From Sphingomonas sp. NFR15 (GTDB taxonomy: Bacteria; Pseudomonadota; Alphaproteobacteria; Sphingomonadales; Sphingomonadaceae), in contig NZ_FMWX01000002.1 in NCBI RefSeq assembly GCF_900103265.1, positions 310,001 through 374,000 on the forward strand: a DNA stretch of 64,000 bases. The letters run 5' to 3'. Shown here piece by piece: positions 8,578 to 17,582 of the stretch; positions within the stretch are counted from its first letter, which is position 1; the number at the start of each line of letters is the position of its first letter. Below the pieces are notes generated by a model. It saw only the letters and a list, made by a program, of their open reading frames with translations. It was not told where the DNA came from and did not search any database. The position numbers were made by a program, and so were the translations under genes.

Positions 8578-9720
8578 ATGACTGACACGCCCCATCTGCC
8601 CGATCCGATCGCGCTCACCAAGACCCTGCTCGCCTGCGAGAGCGTCACCCCCGCGCGCGGTGCGGTGTTCGACGTGATCGAGGCCGCACTGCTGCCGCTC
8701 GGCTTCACGGTGGCGCGGTTCGTCGAGGGCGACGCACCGGACGGGCCGGTCGAGAATCTGCTCGCCACGCGCGCCGGCACCGGCCCGCATTTCGCGTTCG
8801 CCGGGCACCTCGACGTGGTACCGCCCGGCGCCGGCTGGACCGGCGACGCGTTCGTGCCGGAGGAGCGTGGTGGTTTGCTCTACGGGCGCGGCGCGGTAGA
8901 CATGAAGGGCGCGATCGCCGCGTTCATCGCCGCCATCCCGGTGGCGCCGGACATCCCGCTCACGCTCATCCTCACCGGCGACGAGGAAGGCCCCGCCACC
9001 TTTGGCACGCAGGCGCTGATGGCGCGGATGGCGGAGCGCGGCATCAAGCCCGATCTGTGCCTCGTCGGCGAGCCGACCTCGGCGGCGCGGCTCGGCGACA
9101 CGATCAAGATCGGGCGGCGCGGCTCGGTCAATTTGTGGATCGACGTGCCCGGCCGGCAAGGCCATGTCGCCTATCCGCACCTCGCCGACAATCCGGTTCC
9201 CAAGCTGGTCGCGATCCTCGCCGAGATCGACGGCATCGTGCTCGATGAGGGCAACGCCTGGTTCCAGCCCTCGAACATCGAGCCGACCGATATTACCGTC
9301 GGCAACCCGGCGACCAACATCATCCCCGGCCATGCCTCGGCGCGGCTGTCGATCCGCTTCAACGACGGCCATCGCGGCGCCGAACTCGTCGAGCGGCTGC
9401 GTGCCATCGTCACCCGCCACGCGCCCGAGGCGACGCTGACCGCACGGATTTCGGGCGAGGCGTTCCTGACGCAGCCGGGCGCGTTCTCGACGCTGATCGG
9501 GGACGCGATCGAGGGGCGACTGGGCTTGCGGCCCGGACTGTCCACGACGGGCGGCACCTCGGACGCGCGCTTCCTGTCGGCGCTGTGTCCGGTCGTCGAG
9601 TTCGGGCTGTGCAATGCGACGATGCACAAGCTCGACGAGGCGGTCGCGGTGGACGACCTCGTCGCGCTGGCGGGGGTTTATGGGGATATCATCGCGCGGG
9701 TCGGGGCGATGACGATCTAA
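8578..9720 (+). CDS. dapE: Succinyl-diaminopimelate desuccinylase
   Basis: A 380-residue M20-family amidohydrolase with metal ligands in AGHLDV (H77), GRGAVDMKG (D108) and the catalytic GDEEGPA (E136/E137). A lid/dimerisation domain lies at about 180-290. DapE hydrolyses N-succinyl-LL-diaminopimelate to LL-DAP and succinate in lysine and peptidoglycan synthesis. Length and motifs fit proteobacterial DapE. It starts 12 bases from the divergent cupin start, so the two promoters must overlap. Confidence 0.95.
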   Translation: MTDTPHLPDPIALTKTLLACESVTPARGAVFDVIEAALLPLGFTVARFVEGDAPDGPVENLLATRAGTGPHFAFAGHLDVVPPGAGWTGDAFVPEERGGLLYGRGAVDMKGAIAAFIAAIPVAPDIPLTLILTGDEEGPATFGTQALMARMAERGIKPDLCLVGEPTSAARLGDTIKIGRRGSVNLWIDVPGRQGHVAYPHLADNPVPKLVAILAEIDGIVLDEGNAWFQPSNIEPTDITVGNPATNIIPGHASARLSIRFNDGHRGAELVERLRAIVTRHAPEATLTARISGEAFLTQPGAFSTLIGDAIEGRLGLRPGLSTTGGTSDARFLSALCPVVEFGLCNATMHKLDEAVAVDDLVALAGVYGDIIARVGAMTI

Positions 9721-9757
9721 ACTCCGTTCGTCCTGAGCTTGCGGTGGGGCTGCCCGC

Positions 9758-10495
9758 CTACCCCAACGTCCGCTTGAACAGCGCCAGCATCTCGCGCCAG
9801 CCACGCTCGGCTGCCGCCTCGTTGTAAACGGGGAAATCCGGCTTCATCCAGCCGTGGTGCGCGCCGGGGTAGATCTCGGCCTTGTAGGTCACACCGGCAT
9901 CGTCGAACGCCTTGGTCAGCCGCTCGGCCATTTCGGGCGGGTAGCTATTGTCCTCGTCGGCGCCCGCCACATAGACTTCGGCCGTGATCTTGGGCGCGAG
10001 CCGATGCGGACTGGTCTCGGCATCGGTGGCGAGGTTGCCGCCGTGGAAGCTCACCGCCGCCGCGACCCGATCGGGGAAGGTGCCGGCCGCCGTGATCGCC
10101 ATGCCGCCGCCCATGCAGAAGCCGACCGTGCCGATCTTCGTGCCCGCGACGTCCGTGCGCGTATCGAGATAGGCCAGGAACGCCTCGGTGTCGGCCGCGG
10201 CCTTGTCGTTGCCGGTGGTCGCCATCAGCGGGCCGATGATCTCGCGGAAGCCCTTGGCGAAGACCTCCTCGGGGTCGAACGGATCGTAGGGGCCGTAGCG
10301 ATAGAGCAGATCGGGCACGAGCACGACATAGCCGTTAGCGGCGAGCCGCCGCGCCATTTCGACGACCGTAGGGCGCATCCCCAACGCGTCCATGTAGAAG
10401 ATCACCGCCGGCCATGTGCCCTCACCCGCAGGCGTCAGCACGTGCGCCGGACAGGTACCGTCACGCGTCTGGATCGTGATCTGTTCGTCGCTCAT
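9758..10495 (-). CDS. Dienelactone hydrolase family protein
   Basis: A 245-residue alpha/beta hydrolase whose nucleophile is a cysteine in GTVGFCMGGGM. The later catalytic histidine is in GAHHGW. The family includes carboxymethylenebutenolidase, but many members are uncharacterised esterases, and no aromatic ring-cleavage genes are adjacent. The start MSDEQITIQTRDG at 10495 is chosen because GAGAGG sits seven bases upstream. An ATG five codons earlier lies on top of that ribosome site. Confidence 0.88.
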   Translation of the reverse strand: MSDEQITIQTRDGTCPAHVLTPAGEGTWPAVIFYMDALGMRPTVVEMARRLAANGYVVLVPDLLYRYGPYDPFDPEEVFAKGFREIIGPLMATTGNDKAAADTEAFLAYLDTRTDVAGTKIGTVGFCMGGGMAITAAGTFPDRVAAAVSFHGGNLATDAETSPHRLAPKITAEVYVAGADEDNSYPPEMAERLTKAFDDAGVTYKAEIYPGAHHGWMKPDFPVYNEAAAERGWREMLALFKRTLG

Positions 10496-10587
10496 CGAGA
10501 TACCTCTCACCCAAATCGAATCGTTCCATCGCGCATCTGCCGGATTCCGGCGGGTGCCACCAGCATCCGCGCGATGAGATCAGCATA

Positions 10588-11181
10588 TCACGCCAGCGTT
10601 TCGACCGGCGCGTCGGCGAAATCCTCCGCCAGTACCGTCTCGATCTGGCGCGCGATGCCGCGCGTCAGCGCGGCCGGCACGACCACCTCGAAGCCGCGAT
10701 CGACCAGCCCCGCTACCGCCCAGCGTACGCAATAATCGGCGGCGACGCCGATCACCGTGACACGCCGCACGCCCGCATCCTTGAGCCGATCAAAGAAGCT
10801 GTCGCGCGGCACCGGCGGCATCGCGTCGCCGCGCGCATCCTCGATCAGCAAGCCGTCCTCGGCCCACATATCGAACACCCCCTTCTCGATCCGCCACGCC
10901 GGGATCGCGCGATCGACCAGCGCGGAATCGAGCATGTTGACCCAACCCGGCGTGCCCTTGATGCAATGCGCGGGGAATTCGCGCGCCTCTTCGGAGGCCG
11001 CGTAGATATCGGGCACGTGCGTGTCGAAGGTGAACAACACCCCGGCGTTGCGTTCGGATTCCAGCCCGGACAGCCACGCGCGCATCGGCGCGACCAGGGC
11101 GTCGGCGCCTGCGACGCTCAGCGCGCCATCGGTGGCCATGAAATCATACTGCGTATCAACGACGATCACGAAATCCTGCAT
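10588..11181 (-). CDS. pncA: Nicotinamidase-like cysteine hydrolase (isochorismatase family)
   Basis: This 197-residue protein shows the catalytic triad of nicotinamidases: D9 in VVDTQYDF, K100 in IEKGVFD and C151 in GVAADYCV. Metal ligands D53 and H55 (FDTHVPD) and H72 are also present. It would convert nicotinamide to nicotinate, the substrate of PncB encoded at 13957. It is divergent from the nrtR gene across a short AT-rich region. AAGGAG lies eight bases before the ATG. Identity as nicotinamidase rather than another isochorismatase-fold enzyme rests on the triad and the neighbours. Confidence 0.85.
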   Translation of the reverse strand: MQDFVIVVDTQYDFMATDGALSVAGADALVAPMRAWLSGLESERNAGVLFTFDTHVPDIYAASEEAREFPAHCIKGTPGWVNMLDSALVDRAIPAWRIEKGVFDMWAEDGLLIEDARGDAMPPVPRDSFFDRLKDAGVRRVTVIGVAADYCVRWAVAGLVDRGFEVVVPAALTRGIARQIETVLAEDFADAPVETLA

Positions 11182-11258
11182 CGGTCGATCTCCTTATGGG
11201 TGTTGACATATATCTGTTGTGATAATAAGTAAAGCGCGTATTGCATATTAGGTGCTGC
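11182..11258. promoter_or_regulatory. Divergent pncA / nrtR control region
   Basis: This 77-base stretch is clearly AT-rich for this genome. It contains TTGACA at 11203-11208 and a TATC-N6-GATA inverted element at 11211-11224. NrtR proteins normally bind next to NAD genes and often autoregulate, so this is the likely operator. The half-sites are a guess. Confidence 0.45.
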
Positions 11259-11969
11259 GTGACCGAAGTTCGTGACTATGATCCCAACGCCTATCAGCGG
11301 CCTTCGGTCGCGGTCGATCTGGTGCTGCTCGGGATTCGCGACGGGCGGCTGGCGGTGCTGCTGGTGGAGCGTGACGCGCCGCCCTTCGCCGGCCGCCGTG
11401 CGCTACCCGGCGGGTTCGTCGGCATCGACGAGACGCTCGACGCCGCCGCGGCGCGTGTTCTGCGCGACAAGGCGGGGATCGCCACAGCGCATCTCGAACA
11501 ACTCTACACGTTCGGCGCGGTCGCGCGCGATCCACGCATGCGGATCATCTCGGTCGCCTATCTCGCGTTGCTTGACGAAACCGCCTTCGCCGCCGCCCTC
11601 GATGCCATGCCGGGGCTGATCGCCGCGACGATCACCGTGCCGTGGGCGGGGGAAGCCGGCGGCGCGGTCGACATCGCCACGTCGAAGGGGCCGGTCCAGC
11701 TCGCCTTCGACCATGCCGACATCGTCGCGCTCGCGGTGCTGCGGTTGCGCGGCAAGCTCGATTATTCCGATGTCGGCTTCGCGTTTCTGCCCGAGCGCTT
11801 CACGCTGCGGCAGTTGCAGGACGTGCACGAAGCGGTTCTCGGCGTCGCGCTCAACAAGCCCGCCTTCCGCCGCCGCATGCTCGATCGCGGCTGGCTCACC
11901 GCCACCGGCGAGCGCGAGGGCGGCACCTCGTTCCGCCCCGCCGAACTCTATCGATTTCGCAGACCATAA
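11259..11969 (+). CDS. nrtR: NrtR-type transcriptional regulator (Nudix domain plus winged helix)
   Basis: A 236-residue protein with an N-terminal Nudix domain and a C-terminal winged-helix region (about 150-236) of the NrtR type (FTLRQLQDVHEAVLG). The Nudix box at 51-74 is degenerate: GGFVGIDE is kept, but the REUxEE core reads RVLRDK. The protein is therefore probably a sensor rather than a hydrolase. NrtR repressors sense ADP-ribose and control NAD salvage. The GTG at 11259 has AGGTG upstream. Its place between pncA and the SPFH/NADK/pncB genes supports the call. Confidence 0.88.
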   Translation: MTEVRDYDPNAYQRPSVAVDLVLLGIRDGRLAVLLVERDAPPFAGRRALPGGFVGIDETLDAAAARVLRDKAGIATAHLEQLYTFGAVARDPRMRIISVAYLALLDETAFAAALDAMPGLIAATITVPWAGEAGGAVDIATSKGPVQLAFDHADIVALAVLRLRGKLDYSDVGFAFLPERFTLRQLQDVHEAVLGVALNKPAFRRRMLDRGWLTATGEREGGTSFRPAELYRFRRP

Positions 11970-11979
11970 GGAGAGTAAC

Positions 11980-12957
11980 ATGGCCACGATCCGCAACCTC
12001 CTGTTCTTCGCGCAGCTTCGCAGCGAGGCGAGCAGCCACATCATCCGCTATCGCAACGGCAAGGTCCGCCAGAGCGGGCGCGGTCTGGTCTTCTGGTTCC
12101 GCCCGGAAACCGCGAGCATCGCCGAAGTGCCGATGGACGACCGCGAGATGACCCTGTTCGTGCAGGGCCGCAGCCAGGACTTCCAGACGGTCTCGGTTCA
12201 GGGCACGGTCGGCTGGCACGTCGTCGATCCGGCATTGCTCGCCGACCGCGTCGATTTCACGATCAGCCCGTACAGCGGCAAGCCGCAAGGCGAGCCCGTG
12301 CCGAGCATCGAGGCGCGGATCACCGGCATCGCCAACCAGGCGGTGCTGCAATATCTCGGCACCGCGCCGGTGCGCGCCTTGCTCGACGCCGGGCCGGGGC
12401 CGCTGCGTGCGCAACTCGAGGCGGCGCTCGCCGCCGATCCGGCGCTGGCGGAGATCGGCGTCGCGGCGGTGTCGGTGCGGCTCACCAATCTCGCGCCGTC
12501 GAGCGAGCTCGAACGCGCGCTCCAGACCCCGACGTTCGAGGCGCTCCAGCAGAAGGCCGACGAGGCGACGTTCGAACGCCGCGCGCTCGCGGTCGAGAAG
12601 GAACGAGCGATCGCAGAGAACGAGCTGGCGACGCGGATCGAGCTGGCCCGGCGCGAGAAGTTGCTGATCGCGGAGGAGGCCGACAACGCCCGCAACCGCG
12701 CCGCCGGCAAGGCGGACGCGCAACAGGTGGAAGCCAAGGCCGAGGCCGACCGCATCCGCGTCGTCGAAGGCGCCAAGGCCGAGGCGGAACAGGCGCATAT
12801 CGCGGTCTATCGCGATCTGCCGCCGGCGGTGCTGTTTGGCCTAGCCGCGCAGCAATTGGCGGGCAAGCTCGACACGATCGAGCATGTCAACATCACCCCC
12901 GATCTGCTCGCGACGGTGATGGGCGAATTCCGCAAGAGCCCGGTTCTGGCCGGCTGA
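11980..12957 (+). CDS. SPFH/band-7 domain protein in the NAD locus
   Basis: This 325-residue protein has a band-7-like region (about 20-190). An alanine/glutamate-rich coiled coil follows (about 195-285, with KADAQQVEAKAEADRIR) and then a short C-terminal region. No N-terminal transmembrane helix is evident, unlike most stomatins. It starts 10 bases after nrtR with AAGGAGAG upstream, so co-transcription is likely. SPFH proteins scaffold membrane-associated complexes. A link to NAD metabolism is inferred only from position. Confidence 0.8.
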   Translation: MATIRNLLFFAQLRSEASSHIIRYRNGKVRQSGRGLVFWFRPETASIAEVPMDDREMTLFVQGRSQDFQTVSVQGTVGWHVVDPALLADRVDFTISPYSGKPQGEPVPSIEARITGIANQAVLQYLGTAPVRALLDAGPGPLRAQLEAALAADPALAEIGVAAVSVRLTNLAPSSELERALQTPTFEALQQKADEATFERRALAVEKERAIAENELATRIELARREKLLIAEEADNARNRAAGKADAQQVEAKAEADRIRVVEGAKAEAEQAHIAVYRDLPPAVLFGLAAQQLAGKLDTIEHVNITPDLLATVMGEFRKSPVLAG

Positions 12958-12963
12958 AGCCCC

Positions 12964-13033
12964 GCGTTCGTGTCGAGTGACGTCGAGGCGCCTGCGCTGC
13001 GGGCTGCCGCTCGACTTCGCTCGAGGCGAACGG
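12964..13033. repeat. Dispersed inverted repeat, family E copy 2
   Basis: Arms GTTCGTGTCGAGTGACGTCG and CTCGACTTCGCTCGAGGCGA. It sits between the SPFH and NAD-kinase-like genes. Confidence 0.6.
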
Positions 13034-13051
13034 AGTGAAAGGACGCTTTGC

Positions 13052-13945
13052 ATGTCCAGTATTCCACCCCGCGCGGTGTTCGTCATCCGCGAGACCGATC
13101 TCGAGCGGCTCATCGCGCGCCATGCGACACGCGATCAGGCGCGGTTCTTTCTCGAAACGCGCGGGCAGCGGATCGAGACGGTCGAGCAGCATCATCATCA
13201 GTTCCACGCCGCGCTGGCGGCGGCGCGCGCCGCGGTGCCGGCCGAGTGGCGGCAGGCGCTGGTACGCCGCGCCGAACTCGACCGCTTCCTGTTCGCGCGC
13301 GAGGATATCGTCATCGCGGTCGGGCAAGACGGCCTTGTCGCCAACGTCGCCAAATACGTCGCCGAGCAGCCCGTGATCGGGGTCAATCCCGCGCCCGATC
13401 TGTATGATGGCGTGCTCGCGCGGGTGCGGGTCGAGCGGCTGGCGCGATTGCTGCCGGGCGCGATACGATCCGATGCGCCGGTCGAGCGGCGCACGATGGT
13501 ACAGGCGACGCTCGATGGCGGGGACGCGCTGGTCGCGCTCAACGAGATCTTCGTCGGGCACCGTAGCCACCAGTCGGCGCGGTACCGGATCGAACTGACC
13601 GGCGACGGCGAGGAACATTCGTCGTCGGGGCTGATCGTCGCCTCGGGCACCGGCGCGACCGGCTGGGCGCGCTCGATCGCCGAGGCGACGCACCTGCCGC
13701 TGCCGCTCGGCACCGAGGAACGCGCGGCCGGCTATTGGGTGCGCGAGCCGTTCCCGAGCGTCGCGACCGGAACACGGATGCGCGCCGGCAAACTCACCTC
13801 CGATCCGCTGGTCGTCACCTCGCGGATGAACGACGGCGGGGTGATCTTCGCCGACGGAATCGAACAGGATTTCCTCGCGTTCGACTGGGGCCGGCGCGCG
13901 ACGATCGCGCCCGCGCCAAATTCCCTTCATCTCGTGATCGGGTAA
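13052..13945 (+). CDS. NAD-kinase-like protein (ATP-NAD kinase fold)
   Basis: A 297-residue protein. The central [16 protein letters not shown] matches the GGDG catalytic loop of NAD kinases but reads GQDG (91-94). [17 protein letters not shown] matches the NE region, and [16 protein letters not shown] matches the DGLIVSTPTGSTAY substrate region. NAD kinase makes NADP from NAD. About 75 N-terminal residues are unlike short NADKs. Position between an NrtR-linked gene and pncB supports a role in pyridine nucleotide metabolism. Whether it phosphorylates NAD is open, given the altered loop. Confidence 0.75.
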   Translation: MSSIPPRAVFVIRETDLERLIARHATRDQARFFLETRGQRIETVEQHHHQFHAALAAARAAVPAEWRQALVRRAELDRFLFAREDIVIAVGQDGLVANVAKYVAEQPVIGVNPAPDLYDGVLARVRVERLARLLPGAIRSDAPVERRTMVQATLDGGDALVALNEIFVGHRSHQSARYRIELTGDGEEHSSSGLIVASGTGATGWARSIAEATHLPLPLGTEERAAGYWVREPFPSVATGTRMRAGKLTSDPLVVTSRMNDGGVIFADGIEQDFLAFDWGRRATIAPAPNSLHLVIG

Positions 13946-13956
13946 GGATCGCACCC

Positions 13957-15261
13957 ATGGCCGTTACCGACATCGCAACCCGCACCTACAACCACAATTT
14001 CCGGCTCGATCCGATCGTCCGGAGCCTGCTCGACACCGATTTCTACAAGCTGCTGATGTTGCAGATGATCCGCCACATCCACCCGGACGTGACCGCGACC
14101 TTCTCGGTCATCAACCGCAGCAAGAGCGTGCGGCTGGCCGAGATCATCGACGAGAGCGAGCTTCGCGCGCAGCTCGATCATGCCCGCACCGTGCGGTTCA
14201 GCCGCAAGGAGCTGATCTGGCTCGCCGGCAACAGCTTCTACGGCAAGCGCCAGATGTTCGCGCCAGACTTCATCGCGTGGCTCGCCGACTTCCAACTGCC
14301 CGAATATGAATTGCGCAAGGTCGATGGCCAGTATGAGCTACGGTTCGATGGGCCGTGGACCGGCACGACGATGTGGGAGATCCCGGCGCTCGCGATCCTC
14401 AACGAGCTGAAATCGCGCGCGGCGACCCGCGACATGGGCAAGTTCGCGCTCGACGTGCTGTACGCGCGCGCCAAGGCGCGGCTGTGGGAGAAGGTCGAGC
14501 GGCTGCGCGACCTGCCCGACCTCGTGCTGAGCGATTTTGGCACGCGGCGGCGGCACGGCTTCCTGTGGCAGCGCTGGTGCGTCGAGGCGCTCAAGGAAGG
14601 GCTCGGGGGCCGCTTCATCGGCACCTCGAACGTGCTGCTGGCGATGGACGCCGATCTCGAGGCGATCGGCACCAACGCGCACGAATTGCCGATGGTCGAA
14701 GCGGCGCTGTCGAACAGCGATGCCGAACTCGCCGGCGCGCCGTACCGCGTGCTCGAACAATGGCGCGCGCATTATGGCGGCAATCTGTTGATCGCCTTGC
14801 CCGACGCGTTCGGCACCACCGCCTTCCTCAAACAGGCACCGGCGTGGCTCGCCGACTGGACCGGCTTCCGCCCCGACAGCGCGCCGCCGATCGAAGGCGG
14901 CGAGCAGATCATCCGCTGGTGGCAGGACCAGGGCGTCGATCCGGCGAGCAAGCTGCTGATCTTCTCGGACGGCATGGACATCGACACGATCGAGCAGACC
15001 TACCGCCATTTCCGCGGCCGCGTGCGAATGAGCTACGGCTGGGGCACCAACCTCACCAACGATTTCCGCGGCTGCGATCCCCGCGGCGGCCATGCGCTTG
15101 AGCCGATTTCGCTGGTCTGCAAGGTGACGCGCGCCAACGGCCGGCCGGCGGTGAAACTGTCCGACAATCCGGCCAAGGCGACCGGCGAACCGGACGAGAT
15201 CGCGCGCTATCTGCGCGTGTTCGGCGGCGATGGGCGCGCGGAGAGCGCGGTGAGCGTGTAG
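13957..15261 (+). CDS. pncB: Nicotinate phosphoribosyltransferase
   Basis: A 434-residue protein typical of proteobacterial PncB, starting with a [15 protein letters not shown] stretch. [12 protein letters not shown] lies mid-protein, with [19 protein letters not shown] and GWGTNLTND further on. It makes nicotinate mononucleotide from nicotinate, PRPP and ATP (Preiss-Handler salvage). It follows the NAD-kinase-like gene by 11 bases. Together with pncA it forms a complete nicotinamide-to-NaMN route. Confidence 0.95.
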   Translation: MAVTDIATRTYNHNFRLDPIVRSLLDTDFYKLLMLQMIRHIHPDVTATFSVINRSKSVRLAEIIDESELRAQLDHARTVRFSRKELIWLAGNSFYGKRQMFAPDFIAWLADFQLPEYELRKVDGQYELRFDGPWTGTTMWEIPALAILNELKSRAATRDMGKFALDVLYARAKARLWEKVERLRDLPDLVLSDFGTRRRHGFLWQRWCVEALKEGLGGRFIGTSNVLLAMDADLEAIGTNAHELPMVEAALSNSDAELAGAPYRVLEQWRAHYGGNLLIALPDAFGTTAFLKQAPAWLADWTGFRPDSAPPIEGGEQIIRWWQDQGVDPASKLLIFSDGMDIDTIEQTYRHFRGRVRMSYGWGTNLTNDFRGCDPRGGHALEPISLVCKVTRANGRPAVKLSDNPAKATGEPDEIARYLRVFGGDGRAESAVSV

Positions 15262-15283
15262 GAGGCGCTCGGTATGCTCAGGT

Positions 15284-15574
15284 TCAAAGGTGACGACTTT
15301 GATCCATACGCTGATGCAGGACGCGGATGATCGCGATCCCATAACGCGTCTGCTTGAAGTAGATCACATGCTGAGCCACGACCCGTCTGCGGAAACCCGG
15401 CCGGATTGCCGCACAGTCCTGCGACCTCTCAGGAGCGTTGGCTAGACTGGCGCACGCCGCTTCCAGCAGATCGGTGTAGTGGAGCGCTTGGGCCAAGCTC
15501 CATTGCTTGACCGTATACTCAAAAATGTCGTCTATATCCCTTTGAGCCTTTGGAGTGAGCCGAAACTCAGCCAT
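15284..15574 (-). CDS. parE: ParE/RelE-family toxin
   Basis: A 96-residue protein starting MAEFRLTPKAQRDIDDIFEY. The C-terminal core (RRRVVAQHVIYFKQ, IIRVLHQRMD) matches the ParE branch of the RelE/ParE fold. ParE toxins poison DNA gyrase; a RelE-like RNase role cannot be excluded. The ATG overlaps the end of the antitoxin gene by eight bases, the usual coupling in type II toxin-antitoxin operons. Confidence 0.9.
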   Translation of the reverse strand: MAEFRLTPKAQRDIDDIFEYTVKQWSLAQALHYTDLLEAACASLANAPERSQDCAAIRPGFRRRVVAQHVIYFKQTRYGIAIIRVLHQRMDQSRHL

Positions 15575-15812
15575 GCTGCGCGGCTTTTCGTGTCTTAAAG
15601 GCCATGAAGTCGAAACGCTCCGGCTCTCCGCTCTGTTCGCCCTCGATAAGAGCCTGACGGATCGTCTCGATCTCCAAACCGCGTGCCTGCTCGCGCCGAA
15701 TGAGATCGCGAATCGCTTCGCTGTCATTGGTGTAATGACCGGCAGCGATCTGAGACGCGATCCAGGCGTCTTGCTGCTCGGTAAGGGTGATGGTCTTGCG
15801 AACCGTTGCCAT
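15567..15812 (-). CDS. parD: ParD-like antitoxin
   Basis: An 81-residue protein starting MATVRKTITLTEQQDAWIAS, with GHYTNDSEAIRDLIRREQ as the ribbon-helix-helix core. The C-terminal tail would bind and neutralise the toxin. GAGGAG lies before the ATG at 15812. A TAGTAT hexamer about 25 bases further upstream could be a -10 element. The complex normally represses its own promoter. Confidence 0.92.
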   Translation of the reverse strand: MATVRKTITLTEQQDAWIASQIAAGHYTNDSEAIRDLIRREQARGLEIETIRQALIEGEQSGEPERFDFMAFKTRKAAQHG

Positions 15813-15888
15813 AGCCGGCTCCTCGACATTCATACTATTGGTGCAGTTTAGCGCCGCCGATACTCGAGCGCAAGACGCGGTGCCTACC

Positions 15889-17394
15889 TCACCGCACCCC
15901 CGCCTCAAACACGGTCAGCGCTCGCTCGACCTGCTCTTCCTTCGAAGCCTTGGGGTTCGCCGCAAGATACGCCTCGCACGCCGGCCCCGCCACCGCGCAC
16001 ACCGCCACCTTCGCCCTACCCGCGCGCCCGCGCCACAGGCTCGCGCCGGGCAGGAAGCTGTGGTGAATGCTGTCACGCACGATCTGCTTGAGGTCGGCAT
16101 AGCGCAGCCCCTGCTCGATCACGGCGCGGACATATTCGTTGGTCATGTCGCTGCGCGAGACGCCCTCGTCGTCGGTCGAGAGCGTCACCGGCACGCCCGC
16201 CTCGCGGTACAGCGACAGCGGATGCGCCTTGCCCTTCACGCCGAGGATCACCGCGTTGCTGGTCAGGTTGATCTCGACGTCGATCTGCTTCGCCGCCATT
16301 TCCCTCAGCAACCCGGCGGCATCGTCCTCGTAGGAGATGTCGATGCCGTGGCCGATCCGCCGCGCGCCCGCCACCTCGACCGCCTCGCGGATATGGAAGG
16401 CGAGGTCGCGCGGCGGCACCAGCCCGAGCGTCAGTTCGCCCGCGTGGAGCGACAGCGCGACTTTGGGGTGGCGGGCCTTGAGATAGGCGATCATCCGCAT
16501 GTGCAGATCATAATCGCGCACCGCGATCGGATCATGCTCGGGCGCGGCGATGTTGACCCCGACGAAGCGCGGGTCGGCCTCGGCCAGCGCGAAGCCGAGC
16601 GCGAGTTGCGCGAACGTGCCCGCCGGCGCGATCGTGCGGATCGCGGTGTAGAGATAGCGCATCTCGACCGCGCAGGCAGGCTTGGGCTTGGGCGTGCCAC
16701 AGCCGTCGATCTGCGCCGACTCGGCTTCGAAGCGATCATATTCGGCGCGCGCGCGTGCCACCGCATCGGGCAGCAGCGGCGCGAGCTTCGCGGAGAGCGC
16801 GGCGAAGTCGGTCGGGTCGGTGTCCTTTACCGCCTCGATCAGCGCGCGGGCCTGGTGCGATCCGCTGCCGAGTTCGACATAGGAGACACGGTCCGCCGCC
16901 GCCTGCTCGCGAGTCAGCGCGAGTTCCTTGGCCTCGTTGCCGCGTGACGCGGTGCCGAACGCATCGAAGGTGGCGAAGAACCGGTCATAGCCCGACACGG
17001 TCGGCGCGTTGACGCCGGTCTCGAACCCACGCGTCGAGAGCGCGTCGAGCATCCGGCTATACAGCGCATAATTCTGCTCGAGCCCCGCCGCCGGCACACG
17101 GTTCGCGCGGTCGCACGGCGGCGGCACGATGCTGGCGGTGTCGGTGGCGATGCACAGTCCGCCCGCCGCTGCCCAGCGCAGCCAGTCCTCGGCGTAGATC
17201 GAGCCGCCGCCATGATTGTGGAGATCGCCGCCCTTGGGCATGGTCTGGAGGAACACGCGCAGCCGCGGCGGGCTGTCGGCGATCGCGTCGAGCCGGGCGG
17301 CGGCGCGCGCTTCGCTGGACAGCGGTTTCGTCTCGCGCGCACCGGCGGCGCCGCTCGCCAGTAACAGCGCGATGATGAGTGCGGCCGAACGCAT
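15889..17394 (-). CDS. Exported adenosine deaminase family protein
   Basis: A 501-residue protein with a clear signal peptide (MRSAALIIALLLASGAAGA). The metal-dependent deaminase motifs are DLHNHGGG (H59, H61), LHAGEL, GHGID and STDDEG. It would deaminate adenosine or related nucleosides outside the cytoplasm. It is longer than cytoplasmic Add, with a helical insertion around residues 110-250. It is divergent from the DUF1592 gene across 188 bases. A GGGGGG stretch precedes the ATG. Substrate preference is unknown. Confidence 0.87.
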   Translation of the reverse strand: MRSAALIIALLLASGAAGARETKPLSSEARAAARLDAIADSPPRLRVFLQTMPKGGDLHNHGGGSIYAEDWLRWAAAGGLCIATDTASIVPPPCDRANRVPAAGLEQNYALYSRMLDALSTRGFETGVNAPTVSGYDRFFATFDAFGTASRGNEAKELALTREQAAADRVSYVELGSGSHQARALIEAVKDTDPTDFAALSAKLAPLLPDAVARARAEYDRFEAESAQIDGCGTPKPKPACAVEMRYLYTAIRTIAPAGTFAQLALGFALAEADPRFVGVNIAAPEHDPIAVRDYDLHMRMIAYLKARHPKVALSLHAGELTLGLVPPRDLAFHIREAVEVAGARRIGHGIDISYEDDAAGLLREMAAKQIDVEINLTSNAVILGVKGKAHPLSLYREAGVPVTLSTDDEGVSRSDMTNEYVRAVIEQGLRYADLKQIVRDSIHHSFLPGASLWRGRAGRAKVAVCAVAGPACEAYLAANPKASKEEQVERALTVFEAGVR

Positions 17395-17582
17395 GCTTCC
17401 CCCCGGATGACCTTGGGGGGCGCTAAGCGATTGGCGGTGTCTCGCCAATTGCAATGAAAAGCACGATCCGTTGCGGAAATGCGCGCGCAGGGTGCACGCA
17501 TTTTTCGAACCCATCGTGCCGTTAACGGCGATGGACGCTCGCACGCACGCGCTTACTAGCTCCGCAATCGCCAAAAACCGGG

